Assembly (NCBI RefSeq): GCF_000764185.1 | Contig: NZ_JQEC01000039.1 | Coordinates: 62,001-126,000 of the forward strand | From: Colwellia psychrerythraea | GTDB taxonomy: Bacteria > Pseudomonadota > Gammaproteobacteria > Enterobacterales > Alteromonadaceae | Direction: 5' to 3' | Length of the DNA stretch: 64,000 nt | Shown here: piece by piece, positions 9,797 through 19,932 of the stretch | Position numbering within the stretch: position 1 is the stretch's first letter | Layout of the letters: the number at the start of each line of letters is the position of its first letter | Notes under the pieces: generated by a model | Database searches by the model: none | Seen by the model: the letters and a program-made list of their open reading frames with translations, nothing else | What the model was told of the DNA's origin: nothing | Position numbers and translations under genes: made by a program

Positions 9797-9980
9797 GATT
9801 AACAATAATTATCCGGATTAAGTACTATTTTATTCATTATGTTTCTAAGGGGATAAAGTTACAATTTGGTTAACGAATTAAGCAAATGTAATTTTTTTCT
9901 AATAATCAGTACCTTTTTGTTATTTATCGGTTAATATGGTTTATTAAGTATTATTAAAAAAAGAAACTGAGGATGCTTTT

Positions 9981-12638
9981 ATGCAGTTACTTCGACGTTT
10001 AAGTTTTACCATGTTACTAATGTCAATGATGACACTTGTGGCGTGCGGTGATGGAGATGGTGACCTTACAGGTGACGGTACAACACCAACTGAAGAAATA
10101 ACATTAACCATGGCAACGTCTGATGGTGAACTATCAGCAGCTAATGATATTACCATTTCTACAACGGTTGCTAATAATGGTAAGGGTGTGGGTAATAAAA
10201 CAGTTACTTTTAGCTTAGCGGTTGTAGGCTCTGCTACATTTGATCCGATTGCAGGAACAGCAACAACGGACGCTAATGGTGTTGCAACAATAGTGGTAAA
10301 AGTAACCGATATGAAAGGCTCTGTAAATGTTATCGCAAGCTATGAAAGCACAGTTAATAATATTAGCTTTGATAGTGCTGGCGATGGCGAGAGTACAGGT
10401 GGTTCATCCGGTGGGGCTAAAATTAGTATTGAAAAGTCTGAGGGTGATTTATCGGCAGCTAATGATATTATTATCTCGGCTAGTATATTAGCAAATGACA
10501 CTAATGAAGGAGTGGCAGGACAACTTGTTACCTTTACCCTAAATGACTCGGCCATGGCAACTCTTGACCCTGCTATAGGAACCGCGGTTACTAATGATTC
10601 AGGAATAGCTACAATTACTGTTAAAGTAACTGATGTTGCGGGCGGTGTTGAAGTAACAGCTAGCGTAGGAACTGATTCTAATCTAGCGGTTACTAGTGTT
10701 AGTTTTACCAGTGTCGGTGATGGTGTGAAAGTAGTTGAAGGTGAGCCTAAAGCTGCCTCTATTAGTTTATTTGCTAGTTCACAACAATTAGCTTCAAGTG
10801 GCTCACAATCTATTGTATTGACCGCCATTGCAAAAGACATAAATAATAACTTGCTTGAAGGCGTTACCATTAACTTTTCAACTGATTCTGGCGCGCTCGG
10901 AAAAATACTTGATGAGAATGGTGCTAGTTCGAGTAAAACAGGACCAGATGGTAAAGTTGCTATGACATTATCCACGCTGGATGAACCGAGCAATAGACTG
11001 ATTACGGTAACTGTTCTTACTGGCGATATTTCCGATTCGTTAGAGATAGAAGTGGTGGGAACTACCTTGACTTTAACAGGTACAAGCTCTTTAGCACTAA
11101 ATGATGAAGCAAGTTATATTATTAATGTTTTAGACTCGGATGGTAATGGGGTTGCAAAAACAGCTGTTGCTATTTCATTGTCTGGTATATCAACTGAAAC
11201 CCCTGCGGGCAACGTAGCTGATATTACGCTTCCCACTACTAGTAGTGTTACTACCGATAATGAGGGTCAAGCGACCTTAAAAGTAACTGGTACTACTGGA
11301 GGGACGAACAGTCTTATTATAAAGGCATTGAATGCAACAACAATTCAAAACGTTTCAGTTCAATCAGACTCTTTCTTATTTACTCGTTTTACCAATGGTA
11401 CAGACACAGTAAACCCTTCTAATACGCCAATTGTTCCAGATGTATCCTTAGCTCAAACTGCTTCGGCGACGTTAACATGGCTTAGGGATGGGGCTGTCGT
11501 TGCTGATGGCACCTCTGTTACATTTACCACAACCCGTGGTGTGTTATCCGTTAACTCTGCAACAACAATAGATGGTAAAGTGACTGCAACTTTAACATCA
11601 AATGATGCCGGTAAAGCCTTAGTTACTTTAGTTGGCACTGATATTGTTTCTGGCAAAGCTATCGAGTTAACCAACCAGCTAGAGTTCGAATTTTTTGCTA
11701 GTACTGCAGCAACGATTAAAGCACAAGCATCACCTAATTCTATTGGTCCTAATGAGCAAACGTCGACAATCTCAGTTGTAGTAAATGATGCGAACGGTAA
11801 TTTAGTTAAAAATAAAAAAATTAAGTTTGTATTAGAAGATGTTAGTGGCGGTACAATTTTCCCGGCAACAGCTGTGACAGATAGTAATGGTAGTGCTTCC
11901 ACTATTTATACTTCAAATAGCACATCCGCTAAAGATGCAGTGTCTATAACCGCAGTTGTAGAAGATACTCCAGCAATAACGGATACTGTTAATTTAACTG
12001 TTGCTAACCGTGAGCTATTTATAGCTATTGGTACTGGTAATGAAATTGCAGTGCTCGATAATACGGATTATATCAAAGAATACTCAATCTTTGTTACTGA
12101 TGCGGAGTCTAATGCGGTTGCAAACGTTGAACTCACAGTCTCAGCCATTCCTGAAAATTATTATAAAGGTCAGTGGATACAAGTTTATGATGAAGAAGTT
12201 TTTCAAGGGTGGGCGGCAGCAGGACTGATAACACTCGGTCCAAAACCAACGACTGCGGCGGAGAACAAACAAGCGTGTAGAAATGAAGATGCCAATTTTA
12301 ATGGTATTCTAGATGCCGGGGAGGATGATAATAGTGATGGCGTATTAACACCCGGTAACAAAGTTTCGATAAGTGGTACTTTTGTTACCGATAGCGATGG
12401 CCGATCAGTTATTCGTATTATTTACTCGCAAAGTTATGCGCAATGGTTAGATATTAACCTCATTGTTTCGGGTAAAGTTACAGGTAGTGAAGGCTCTGCT
12501 CAGACTATATTTACCTTACCGATTGCAGCTGAAGATACTAATCAAGAAGCAATAACACCCCCGCATCAGGGTGTTGGACCTATAGGACCATTTGGTTTCA
12601 ATAAAGATTGTAGTTTAAGCGTTGCTATTGGAGGCTAA
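9981..12638 (+). CDS. Ig-like domain lipoprotein (Big_1 / invasin-type repeats)
   Basis: An 885-residue lipoprotein: hydrophobic signal ending in LVAC (lipidated Cys22) followed by a Gly/Asp-rich linker GDGDGDLTGDG. It is then built from tandem beta-sandwich domains of about 100 residues. Domains one and two are clear duplicates: each starts with SDGELSAANDI or SEGDLSAANDI, passes through ATFDP or ATLDP, continues with GTATTDANGVATI or GTAVTNDSGIATI, and ends with a VSFTSVGDG-type strand. Later domains keep the DANGxA and DSNGSAST turn typical of Big_1. Near the C terminus, DANFNGILDAGEDDNSDG looks like a calcium-binding loop. Cell-surface or periplasmic adhesion or scaffolding is the likely role, by family. 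GAGGA ribosome-binding site at 9969-9973. No catalytic motif is visible. Confidence 0.8.
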   Translation: MQLLRRLSFTMLLMSMMTLVACGDGDGDLTGDGTTPTEEITLTMATSDGELSAANDITISTTVANNGKGVGNKTVTFSLAVVGSATFDPIAGTATTDANGVATIVVKVTDMKGSVNVIASYESTVNNISFDSAGDGESTGGSSGGAKISIEKSEGDLSAANDIIISASILANDTNEGVAGQLVTFTLNDSAMATLDPAIGTAVTNDSGIATITVKVTDVAGGVEVTASVGTDSNLAVTSVSFTSVGDGVKVVEGEPKAASISLFASSQQLASSGSQSIVLTAIAKDINNNLLEGVTINFSTDSGALGKILDENGASSSKTGPDGKVAMTLSTLDEPSNRLITVTVLTGDISDSLEIEVVGTTLTLTGTSSLALNDEASYIINVLDSDGNGVAKTAVAISLSGISTETPAGNVADITLPTTSSVTTDNEGQATLKVTGTTGGTNSLIIKALNATTIQNVSVQSDSFLFTRFTNGTDTVNPSNTPIVPDVSLAQTASATLTWLRDGAVVADGTSVTFTTTRGVLSVNSATTIDGKVTATLTSNDAGKALVTLVGTDIVSGKAIELTNQLEFEFFASTAATIKAQASPNSIGPNEQTSTISVVVNDANGNLVKNKKIKFVLEDVSGGTIFPATAVTDSNGSASTIYTSNSTSAKDAVSITAVVEDTPAITDTVNLTVANRELFIAIGTGNEIAVLDNTDYIKEYSIFVTDAESNAVANVELTVSAIPENYYKGQWIQVYDEEVFQGWAAAGLITLGPKPTTAAENKQACRNEDANFNGILDAGEDDNSDGVLTPGNKVSISGTFVTDSDGRSVIRIIYSQSYAQWLDINLIVSGKVTGSEGSAQTIFTLPIAAEDTNQEAITPPHQGVGPIGPFGFNKDCSLSVAIGG

Positions 12639-12666
12639 TATTGCATTAGCTAAAGTAGTATTTGTT

Positions 12667-12693
12667 AAAAAAGGCTCCTAAGGAGCCTTTTTT
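12667..12693 (+). terminator. terminator after the Ig-like lipoprotein
   Basis: AAAAAAGGCTCC and GGAGCCTTTTTT with a three-base loop. It can also act for the convergent arginase-family gene on the other strand. Confidence 0.88.
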
Positions 12694-12712
12694 GTATTTA
12701 TCAACTGAGTAC

Positions 12713-12736
12713 CTATGACTCTATGACTCTATGACT
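12713..12736. repeat. three tandem copies of CTATGACT
   Basis: Perfect 8-bp unit repeated three times in the space between two convergent genes; a simple-sequence tract likely to vary by slippage. No coding or regulatory role is evident. Confidence 0.8.
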
Positions 12737-12771
12737 ATATAAACACTCAGTGGATAGTTTTTAATAATAAA

Positions 12772-13878
12772 TTACTTTGCCATCTCTTTCAGTAAAAATG
12801 CCGAAATTTCAGCACCCACTTTTAAGGTTTTTTCTTGTCCTGCGACGCCTTGGCCACAGCTATCAGTAAAAGGGGCTATCTCCATCATATCAGCACCTGT
12901 AATAGGGTACTTAGCTGCTAGGGCGCGTAATATATCCATAGCATCACTTGGCATTAAACCATCAGGCTCAGGTGTACCAGTAGCGCTAGCAAAGCTGTCA
13001 TCTATGGCGTCAATATCAAAACTTACATACAACTCATCAATGTTTTCATCTTTAAGTTGTGCAAAGATGTTTGATATCGTTTTTTCGATACCTTGACTTT
13101 TAATATCTTTTGCCCAATGCTGCCTTACGCCAAAAGTATCTTCCCAGTGACTTTGTGGTCTACCACTAGAGCGAATACCTACTTGAATTAAATGATGCTT
13201 TTCAGGTAAGTCATCTAAAATATGGGTACACCAAGAGCCAAAACATAAATCAATACCTAAGCGCTCTACTAATAAGTCGGTATGAGCATCAAAGTGGATT
13301 ATTGCGGCACGTTTACCTTGTTGTTTTTTGGCTTGTAGGTAAGCTTTGGTTAATGGATAGCTGACACTGTGATCGCCGCCAATACCAAAAATTCCTTTTT
13401 CTGGAAACGCAGCATAAAAATCATGCAATACATCTTCAGTGATACTTAATGGGCTAATCGGGTAAGCACTATGTTCATCTTGATAAAGCGCCTTTCTGCA
13501 ATTGGCTATTGTTGCTTCGTTTAAATACTTGTCAGATAATAAATGTGGGATAACACGCACATCACCTAAATCAAATGCGGTTAATTCAGGGTAAGACTCT
13601 AAAAGGGTGGAGCGCAAAAATAATGGACCCCAATTAGCACCACGTAAAATTCCACCGCCACAATCTGATGCTATACCTAAAATAACAGCTTTAGATGCCT
13701 CTGGAAGTTGTTTTAATGAAGCTTTCCATAAATCTTCAATACCAACCGCTTGTCCGAAAATAGTTTGATGTAGTTGCTCTTTACGCTCTTTAGCAGTGTT
13801 TACCGTAAATACGCCATTACCCGGTGGGCATAAACAATTGCTGAGTTTGTCATAAAGTGTGGATGTTATTGTTGTCAT
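12772..13878 (-). CDS. arginase/agmatinase-family ureohydrolase
   Basis: A 368-residue binuclear manganese ureohydrolase. The three signature motifs are intact: GIGGDHS with His170, IIHFDAHTDL with Asp197, His199 and Asp201, and SFDIDAIDDSFASATGTPEPDGL with Asp288 and Asp290. The family hydrolyses guanidino compounds (arginine, agmatine, guanidinobutyrate, formiminoglutamate) to urea or formamide and an amine. The N-terminal extension of about 60 residues (to EASKAVILGIASD) is longer than in short agmatinases, and the loop SWCTHILDDL differs from E. coli SpeB, so the substrate cannot be assigned. It stands alone with no polyamine or histidine-degradation gene beside it. Cytoplasmic. Confidence 0.85.
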   Translation of the reverse strand: MTTITSTLYDKLSNCLCPPGNGVFTVNTAKERKEQLHQTIFGQAVGIEDLWKASLKQLPEASKAVILGIASDCGGGILRGANWGPLFLRSTLLESYPELTAFDLGDVRVIPHLLSDKYLNEATIANCRKALYQDEHSAYPISPLSITEDVLHDFYAAFPEKGIFGIGGDHSVSYPLTKAYLQAKKQQGKRAAIIHFDAHTDLLVERLGIDLCFGSWCTHILDDLPEKHHLIQVGIRSSGRPQSHWEDTFGVRQHWAKDIKSQGIEKTISNIFAQLKDENIDELYVSFDIDAIDDSFASATGTPEPDGLMPSDAMDILRALAAKYPITGADMMEIAPFTDSCGQGVAGQEKTLKVGAEISAFLLKEMAK

Positions 13879-14295
13879 GTAAGGTCTCAGTTAGGTTATA
13901 AACTTGGGTTATCAGTGACAGCAGATGACCCCTATACTTTTATTTTTTAAAATTATTTAACATTATGCTCTTATGTTTTATCGTAAAGTCGATTATGATT
14001 GCCGCTAATCGTAGGCAAAATGTGACTAAGCGCACAGTGATATCAAATAATGTCTATTATAGCTAAAACCACTAAGTGGGTGAATAGCATTTCCTGTGAA
14101 GTAAAATAATTACTTGTCAGTTTGCATATTTATAGATATACCTATAAATAGTTATGCAGAGAATAACTTTAAATAATATGTTTTTTTTATCGCTAGCAGT
14201 GTCGTAACAAGTACGCTCGCACTTTGTTGACTAGATTAGCGTCTGAATAAAAAGGCAAAAAATAATTTGCCTTTATCGAAGGATTATAAATTTTT
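13879..14295. other. gene-free region upstream of topA and the arginase-family gene
   Basis: 417 bp between divergent genes, so it must hold both promoters. I see no plausible coding frame. The only clear structure is the hairpin just before topA, listed separately. Promoter hexamers are not distinctive in this AT-rich stretch. Confidence 0.6.
14247..14276 (+). promoter_or_regulatory. hairpin in the topA leader
   Basis: AAAGGCAAA (14251-14259) pairs with TTTGCCTTT (14266-14274) around a six-base loop, ending some 20 nt before the topA start and adjoining its GAAGGA ribosome-binding site. No U-tract follows, so it is not a normal terminator; it could modulate translation or transcript stability. 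Confidence 0.5.
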
Positions 14296-17001
14296 ATGGC
14301 AAAATCACTGGTTATTGTCGAGTCGCCAGCCAAAGCGAAAACAATTAATAAATATTTAGGCAAAGACTTTATTGTAAAGTCTAGTGTTGGTCATATACGT
14401 GATCTTCCGCACAGCAGTACGGGTAAAAAAGTTGCTGCTAAGTCTCCGGCTGAGGTGCGTAAGATGGCACCTGAAGCAAAAGCAAAATACAAAGCTAAGC
14501 GTGATAAACAAGCGCTAGTTAATAGGATGGGCATAGATCCCGAGAAAAACTGGGCAGCCAATTATCAAATACTGCCAGGTAAAGAAAAAGTTGTTAGTGA
14601 ACTGCAAAAGCTGGCAGAAAAAGCTGATGTTATCTATCTCGCAACCGATTTGGATCGCGAGGGAGAGGCGATTGCTTGGCATTTAAAAGAGATTATTGGT
14701 GGCGACGATGAAAAATTCCGCCGGGTTGTTTTTAATGAAATAACTGAAAGCTCTATTCAACAAGCGTTTTCTACCCCTGGTGAACTGAGTATGCCAGGTG
14801 TTAATGCTCAGCAAGCGCGGCGTTTTCTCGATCGTGTGGTTGGCTTTATGGTCAGCCCACTATTGTGGAAAAAAGTTGCCCGCGGTTTATCTGCAGGACG
14901 AGTTCAATCTGTTGCCGTGAAGTTAGTCGTTGAAAAAGAACGTGAAATTAAAGCGTTTGATCCAAAAGAATTTTGGGACATCGCTGTTGATACTCATGCA
15001 ACGACTGGTGAAGTGTTAATCCTTGATGTTACCCATGAAAATGGCAAAGCTTTTAAACCAACAACTGAAAAAGAGACTAATGCCGCTTTAGCAATATTAA
15101 ACCCGGCTGATTATGCTGTCAGTAAACGTGAAGATAGACCGTCAAAAAGTACACCGTCGGCACCTTTTATTACTTCGACATTACAGCAAGCAGCCAGTAC
15201 TAAATTAGGCTATGGCGTTAAACGCACTATGGGTTTAGCTCAACGTTTGTATGAAGCGGGTCATATAACTTATATGCGTACCGATTCAACCAACTTGAGT
15301 AAAGACGCTGTAGAAACGTGCCGCAAATATATTGCTGATAGTTTTGGTGAAAATTACTTACCAGAAAAAGCAAAAACATATGGCTCTAAAGCTGGTGCAC
15401 AAGAGGCGCATGAAGCAATACGCCCATCAAATGTTAAACTTGAGGCTGCATTTCTTGAAGGTATTGAACCTGATGCGAAGAAGCTTTATGAGCTTATTTG
15501 GCGTCAGTTTGTTGCCTGTCAAATGACAGCAGCGCGTTATACAGTTAGTACCTTAACGATTAGCGCCGCTAACTTTGATTTAAAAGCTAAAGGACGAGTG
15601 ATGCAGTTTGATGGTTGGACTAAAGTTCATCCACAGCTAAGTAAAGGTGATGATACTCACTTGCCTGATTTAAAAGTGGGGGAAAAACTCACCTTAGATA
15701 ACATTGAGCCAAGCCAACACTTTACTAAACCACCAGCACGTTTTGGTGAAGCATCATTAGTAAAAGAGTTAGAAAAACGTTCAATTGGTCGACCTTCGAC
15801 TTATGCTTCAATTATTTCAACGATTCAAGATCGTGGTTATGTTCGATTAGACAAAAAACGTTTCTACGCTGAAAAAATGGGTGAGATTGTTACTAACAGT
15901 TTATCTGGCAGCTTTGAAAAGTTAATGAGCTACGAATTTACTTCGAACATGGAACAAGAGCTTGATGAGATAGCAGGTGGTACTGCTGATTGGAAAGCTG
16001 TTTTAGATGAGTTTTATAAAAACTTTACCAAACAATTAGCAAAAGCAGACCAACCATCAGAAGATGGTGGTATGCAAAACAATGAGCCAGTATTAACCGA
16101 TATTGATTGCCCGACCTGTAATCGTAAGATGGGTATACGAACTGCTCAAACCGGCGTGTTTTTAGGTTGCTCTGGTTATGCATTACCGCCAAAAGAACGC
16201 TGTACCAAAACCATGAATTTAACCGCCGGTGAAGAAGCCGAAAGTGTTTTAGCAGAAGATGCTGAAACCGAAGCGCTTATGGCAATGCGTCGTTGTGATA
16301 AATGTGGCACCGCGATGGACAGTTACCTGATTGACGAAACACGTAAGTTACATGTTTGTGGTAATAATCCAGTATGTGATGGCATTGAAGTTGAAAAAGG
16401 TGAATTTAAGATTAAAGGTTACGATGGTCCAATTTTAGATTGTGACCGTTGTGAATCGCCAATGGAGTTAAAATCTGGCCGTTTTGGAAAGTATTTTGAT
16501 TGTACTAACGAAGAGTGTAAAAATACCCGTAAGTTATTAGCCAGTGGTGAAGCTGCGCCACCGAAAGAAGACCCGGTGCAATTGCCTGAGCTTGAGTGTG
16601 AAAAGTCCGAAGCCCACTTTGTTCTTCGTGATGGCGCGGCCGGTATTTTCTTAGCCGCAAATACCTTCCCTCGCTCAAGAGAAACTAGAGCGCCGAAAGT
16701 AGCTGAGTTACAAAGGTTTAGAGATAGAATCTCAGAAAAATTCTATTACTTGGCTGATGCACCAGCAGAAGATAATGAAGGTAATTTATCCGTAGTTCGT
16801 TACAGCCGTAAAACTAAAGAGCAGTACGTAATGACGGAGATTGCCACTGATGAGGGCAAGCCAAAAGCAACGGGTTGGACTGCAAAGTACATTGATGGTA
16901 AATGGGTAGAGGATATTCCTAAGCCGAAAAAGAAAGCAGTTAAGAAGCCTGCAGCAAAGAAGGCAAAAGTAAAGAAAAAAGCGAAAGATCCAGCTGAGTA
17001 A
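14296..17001 (+). CDS. topA: DNA topoisomerase I (type IA)
   Basis: Relaxes negative supercoils by a transient 5'-phosphotyrosine break. The 901-residue protein aligns throughout with E. coli TopA: Toprim domain starting [19 protein letters not shown] with the acidic triad in [10 protein letters not shown]; the [18 protein letters not shown] segment; active-site Tyr326 in [19 protein letters not shown]; and [20 protein letters not shown]. The C-terminal region keeps several zinc-ribbon modules: [34 protein letters not shown] and CTNEEC. A lysine-rich tail ([20 protein letters not shown]) extends beyond the E. coli end and probably helps DNA binding. GAAGGA ribosome-binding site upstream. A strong terminator follows. 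Confidence 0.98.
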   Translation: MAKSLVIVESPAKAKTINKYLGKDFIVKSSVGHIRDLPHSSTGKKVAAKSPAEVRKMAPEAKAKYKAKRDKQALVNRMGIDPEKNWAANYQILPGKEKVVSELQKLAEKADVIYLATDLDREGEAIAWHLKEIIGGDDEKFRRVVFNEITESSIQQAFSTPGELSMPGVNAQQARRFLDRVVGFMVSPLLWKKVARGLSAGRVQSVAVKLVVEKEREIKAFDPKEFWDIAVDTHATTGEVLILDVTHENGKAFKPTTEKETNAALAILNPADYAVSKREDRPSKSTPSAPFITSTLQQAASTKLGYGVKRTMGLAQRLYEAGHITYMRTDSTNLSKDAVETCRKYIADSFGENYLPEKAKTYGSKAGAQEAHEAIRPSNVKLEAAFLEGIEPDAKKLYELIWRQFVACQMTAARYTVSTLTISAANFDLKAKGRVMQFDGWTKVHPQLSKGDDTHLPDLKVGEKLTLDNIEPSQHFTKPPARFGEASLVKELEKRSIGRPSTYASIISTIQDRGYVRLDKKRFYAEKMGEIVTNSLSGSFEKLMSYEFTSNMEQELDEIAGGTADWKAVLDEFYKNFTKQLAKADQPSEDGGMQNNEPVLTDIDCPTCNRKMGIRTAQTGVFLGCSGYALPPKERCTKTMNLTAGEEAESVLAEDAETEALMAMRRCDKCGTAMDSYLIDETRKLHVCGNNPVCDGIEVEKGEFKIKGYDGPILDCDRCESPMELKSGRFGKYFDCTNEECKNTRKLLASGEAAPPKEDPVQLPELECEKSEAHFVLRDGAAGIFLAANTFPRSRETRAPKVAELQRFRDRISEKFYYLADAPAEDNEGNLSVVRYSRKTKEQYVMTEIATDEGKPKATGWTAKYIDGKWVEDIPKPKKKAVKKPAAKKAKVKKKAKDPAE

Positions 17002-17020
17002 ATTCACTCTGAGCAGGTCA

Positions 17021-17054
17021 AAAAAAATAGATACCCTTTGGTATCTATTTTTTT
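17021..17054. terminator. terminator after topA
   Basis: A 15-bp perfect stem, AAAAAAATAGATACC and GGTATCTATTTTTTT, around a CTTT loop. Works in both directions, also serving the convergent small gene at 17094. Confidence 0.93.
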
Positions 17055-17093
17055 GTCTGGGGTATTATTAGGGATAGCGCTAATCTAAGTGCT

Positions 17094-17462
17094 CTAATCA
17101 ATGCCCTCTAATGCATCTAATACCTTTCTTGCTTGGGCCAATGTACAATCTGTTTTAGCCATTAAGGCGGTGATCGTAATTCCGCTCATGGGGCTTGCTA
17201 ACGCTAAAAGGCTTTCGTGACTTAAATGTTGATACTCTTTTCGGAGTAGTTTAACGAGCCAGAACCAGCTTTCTTCTTGCTCTTGTTCAATAAATTCAAT
17301 TATGGCTTGTATTTGACTGAAGTTGGCTTTTAGTTGCCAGTTTCTAGAGCGACCAATACGGCTTAAACCACAACCTAATTGTTTTATATGAGCTTTCAGG
17401 GCGTATGCTTTCAATGTTCGTCTAACAAAGCTTGGTAAGTTTATGGCGTTAATTATTTCCAC
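17094..17462 (-). CDS. small conserved protein, possibly of the RRF_GI family
   Basis: A 122-residue soluble protein with no signal peptide. The pattern LPSFVRRT followed by LGCGLSRIGRSRNWQL, an acidic helix ending EQEQEESWFWLVKLLRKEY, and a C-terminal helix-turn region resembles, from memory, a small gammaproteobacterial family labelled ribosome recycling factor family (RRF_GI). It is not the canonical ribosome recycling factor and the family name is not functional evidence. The last 45 residues (SPMSGITITALMAKTDCTLAQARKVLDALEG) look like a small helix-turn-helix. The only usable start is GTG 17462, without a clear ribosome-binding site. It is 60 bp downstream of the coiled-coil membrane gene, same strand. 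Confidence 0.6.
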   Translation of the reverse strand: MEIINAINLPSFVRRTLKAYALKAHIKQLGCGLSRIGRSRNWQLKANFSQIQAIIEFIEQEQEESWFWLVKLLRKEYQHLSHESLLALASPMSGITITALMAKTDCTLAQARKVLDALEGID

Positions 17463-17522
17463 TGGGATTAGGGGCTTAGATAGTTATAAGAAAGCCAGAA
17501 ATATTCTGGCTTTGACGAGAGG

Positions 17523-18293
17523 TTACCATTTTTTCTTCGGTTGGAATAATAAATCCAATTCGTCTTCTTCACTTTTAGCTTTTTTCGCGGCATCTTTCGC
17601 ATTGGTATGTTTTAAAGCATCGGTAATATCTTCTAATTGCTGAGTAATATCAGCTTGTTTCGCGGTAACATAATCATTTTTGACTGGGCTATTTGCTAAA
17701 CTTTGCAAGGCCTTCTCAAAGTATTGTCTGGCTGAGCCAAGCATTTCTTTATTAAATGCTTGAGTACCCCGCTTGACTAAACTTTCAATGTTGATTTTTA
17801 ATTGCATAGCCGCTAATTTTTGGTCTTCAGCGGTAAAGGTTTGTGCATCTAAAGCACCTTTACTTTGCTCTGACTTAAGCACGACTCTCAATTTTTTAAT
17901 ACATTGTAAAATGCCAACAAGCTGTTGTTCATTATCAGGCAAGGTAAAGCTATCTTCCATACCAGATTGGCTTTCAGCCAGATCTTCTGAGGCTTTTAAT
18001 CGAGACGTTAATTCTTGTACTCTTTTTTTAATGCCTTTTACTTCAGGCATCAGCTCTTGCATAGTTTTAGCTGCATTTAAACTGCGGCGGTTTAATATTT
18101 TCACAATATTAGGATTGCTAGGTAAGTTAGCTAAATTAAAAATGAGCTCTTCGCTTTCATCAATAATTGCTTTTTGCTTAGAAACTTTTACACGCTTTTC
18201 TGCTTCTAATTTTTCTTTATGTTGTTGAATAGAGCTAACAACAACAACAATGACAATTAAGGCAATAATTAAACCAACAATAATAGCGACCAT
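17523..18293 (-). CDS. membrane-anchored coiled-coil protein of unknown function
   Basis: A 256-residue protein with one N-terminal membrane helix (IIVGLIIALIVIVVVVSSI, residues 4-22) followed by a long, charged, helical cytoplasmic region. Residues 85-105 (VKGIKKRVQELTSRLKASEDL) look like a coiled coil. Around 180-200, FNKEMLGSARQYFEKALQSL reads like one TPR-type helical hairpin. The extreme C terminus EEDELDLLFQPKKKW is acidic then basic, and looks like a conserved docking tail. I do not recognise a named family. It lies between topA and cysB, divergent from cysB, with a small gene downstream that is probably in the same transcript. Confidence 0.75.
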   Translation of the reverse strand: MVAIIVGLIIALIVIVVVVSSIQQHKEKLEAEKRVKVSKQKAIIDESEELIFNLANLPSNPNIVKILNRRSLNAAKTMQELMPEVKGIKKRVQELTSRLKASEDLAESQSGMEDSFTLPDNEQQLVGILQCIKKLRVVLKSEQSKGALDAQTFTAEDQKLAAMQLKINIESLVKRGTQAFNKEMLGSARQYFEKALQSLANSPVKNDYVTAKQADITQQLEDITDALKHTNAKDAAKKAKSEEDELDLLFQPKKKW

Positions 18294-18552
18294 CTAAGAC
18301 TCTCTTGAATAAATTAACTGCTAAACAGTCTACAAAAATTGTTATGTTTAGCATAGAGCTAGTTGCACATTTGGCTTAAAAAAAGCTCGGAAAATAACAA
18401 TTGTGTCTACAGTATAACTAAGTGAAAAATATTTTTACCAAATTTAATAATAAGTGGATAATTATATTTACAAAAAGTAAAAATATAATGGAATAAATGT
18501 TCAATTAAGTATATTATTTTGGCATAAGAAGGCCACAATTCGCATTTATTAA

Positions 18553-19545
<993 letters not shown>

Positions 19546-19551
19546 AAACCA

Positions 19552-19589
19552 TATAACTAGAGCAATACTTACTTTTTGCTCTAGTTATA
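19552..19589. terminator. stem-loop between convergent cysB and yfhL
   Basis: TATAACTAGAGCAA and TTGCTCTAGTTATA form a perfect 14-bp stem with a 10-nt loop. The U-tracts are short, so termination efficiency is uncertain, but the position between convergent genes fits. Confidence 0.75.
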
Positions 19590-19600
19590 AATACATCAAA

Positions 19601-19846
19601 TTAGCCATGTAAGTTAATAAACTTCGTTAACAAATCATCTTCACTTTCGACATTCTCTGCATCTGGTTTTACACAGTCAATAGGACAAACACTTACACAA
19701 GTAGGCTTTTCATAGTGGCCTATACATTCTGTGCATTTATCTACGTTTATTTCATAAACTTTAGCGCCAAGGGTGATTGCTTCGTTAGGGCATTCAGGAT
19801 CACACATATCACAGTTTATGCAGCTGTCTAAAATCTTTAATGCCAT
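19601..19846 (-). CDS. yfhL: YfhL-type 2[4Fe-4S] ferredoxin
   Basis: An 81-residue electron carrier. Cluster-binding cysteines are in CINCDMCDPECP (Cys9, 12, 15, 19) and in CTECIGHYEKPTCVSVCP, with the characteristic insertion between the second and third cysteines of cluster II, as in Allochromatium-type (Alvin) low-potential ferredoxins. It starts MALKILDSCINCDMC, nearly identical to E. coli YfhL. A final cysteine in CPIDC is extra. It lies 86 bp downstream of trhP on the same strand, with no terminator obvious between, so the two are probably cotranscribed and the ferredoxin may supply electrons to TrhP; that partnership is inference. Confidence 0.95.
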   Translation of the reverse strand: MALKILDSCINCDMCDPECPNEAITLGAKVYEINVDKCTECIGHYEKPTCVSVCPIDCVKPDAENVESEDDLLTKFINLHG

Positions 19847-19932
19847 ATTGTTAATTTCATGTACTTAATGAGATGTTATTAATCGCCGGTATAGTCATCA
19901 TTATTATCATCGTTGAATTGCAATTATTTAGT

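Noticed and set aside
10340..10993. Long open frame on the minus strand inside the Ig-like lipoprotein gene
   Set aside because: It is antisense to a well-supported gene with repetitive Thr/Val/Ala codons that leave the opposite strand open; its protein is low-complexity Pro/Ser/Val with no domain or ribosome-binding site.
12713..12736. Tandem CTATGACT units considered as a CRISPR-like array
   Set aside because: Contiguous 8-bp units without spacers; simple-sequence repeat only. AATACCA units at 29987 were rejected for the same reason.
17773..18228. 151-codon plus-strand frame opposite the coiled-coil membrane gene
   Set aside because: Serine/leucine/cysteine-rich translation typical of an antisense shadow; no ribosome-binding site.
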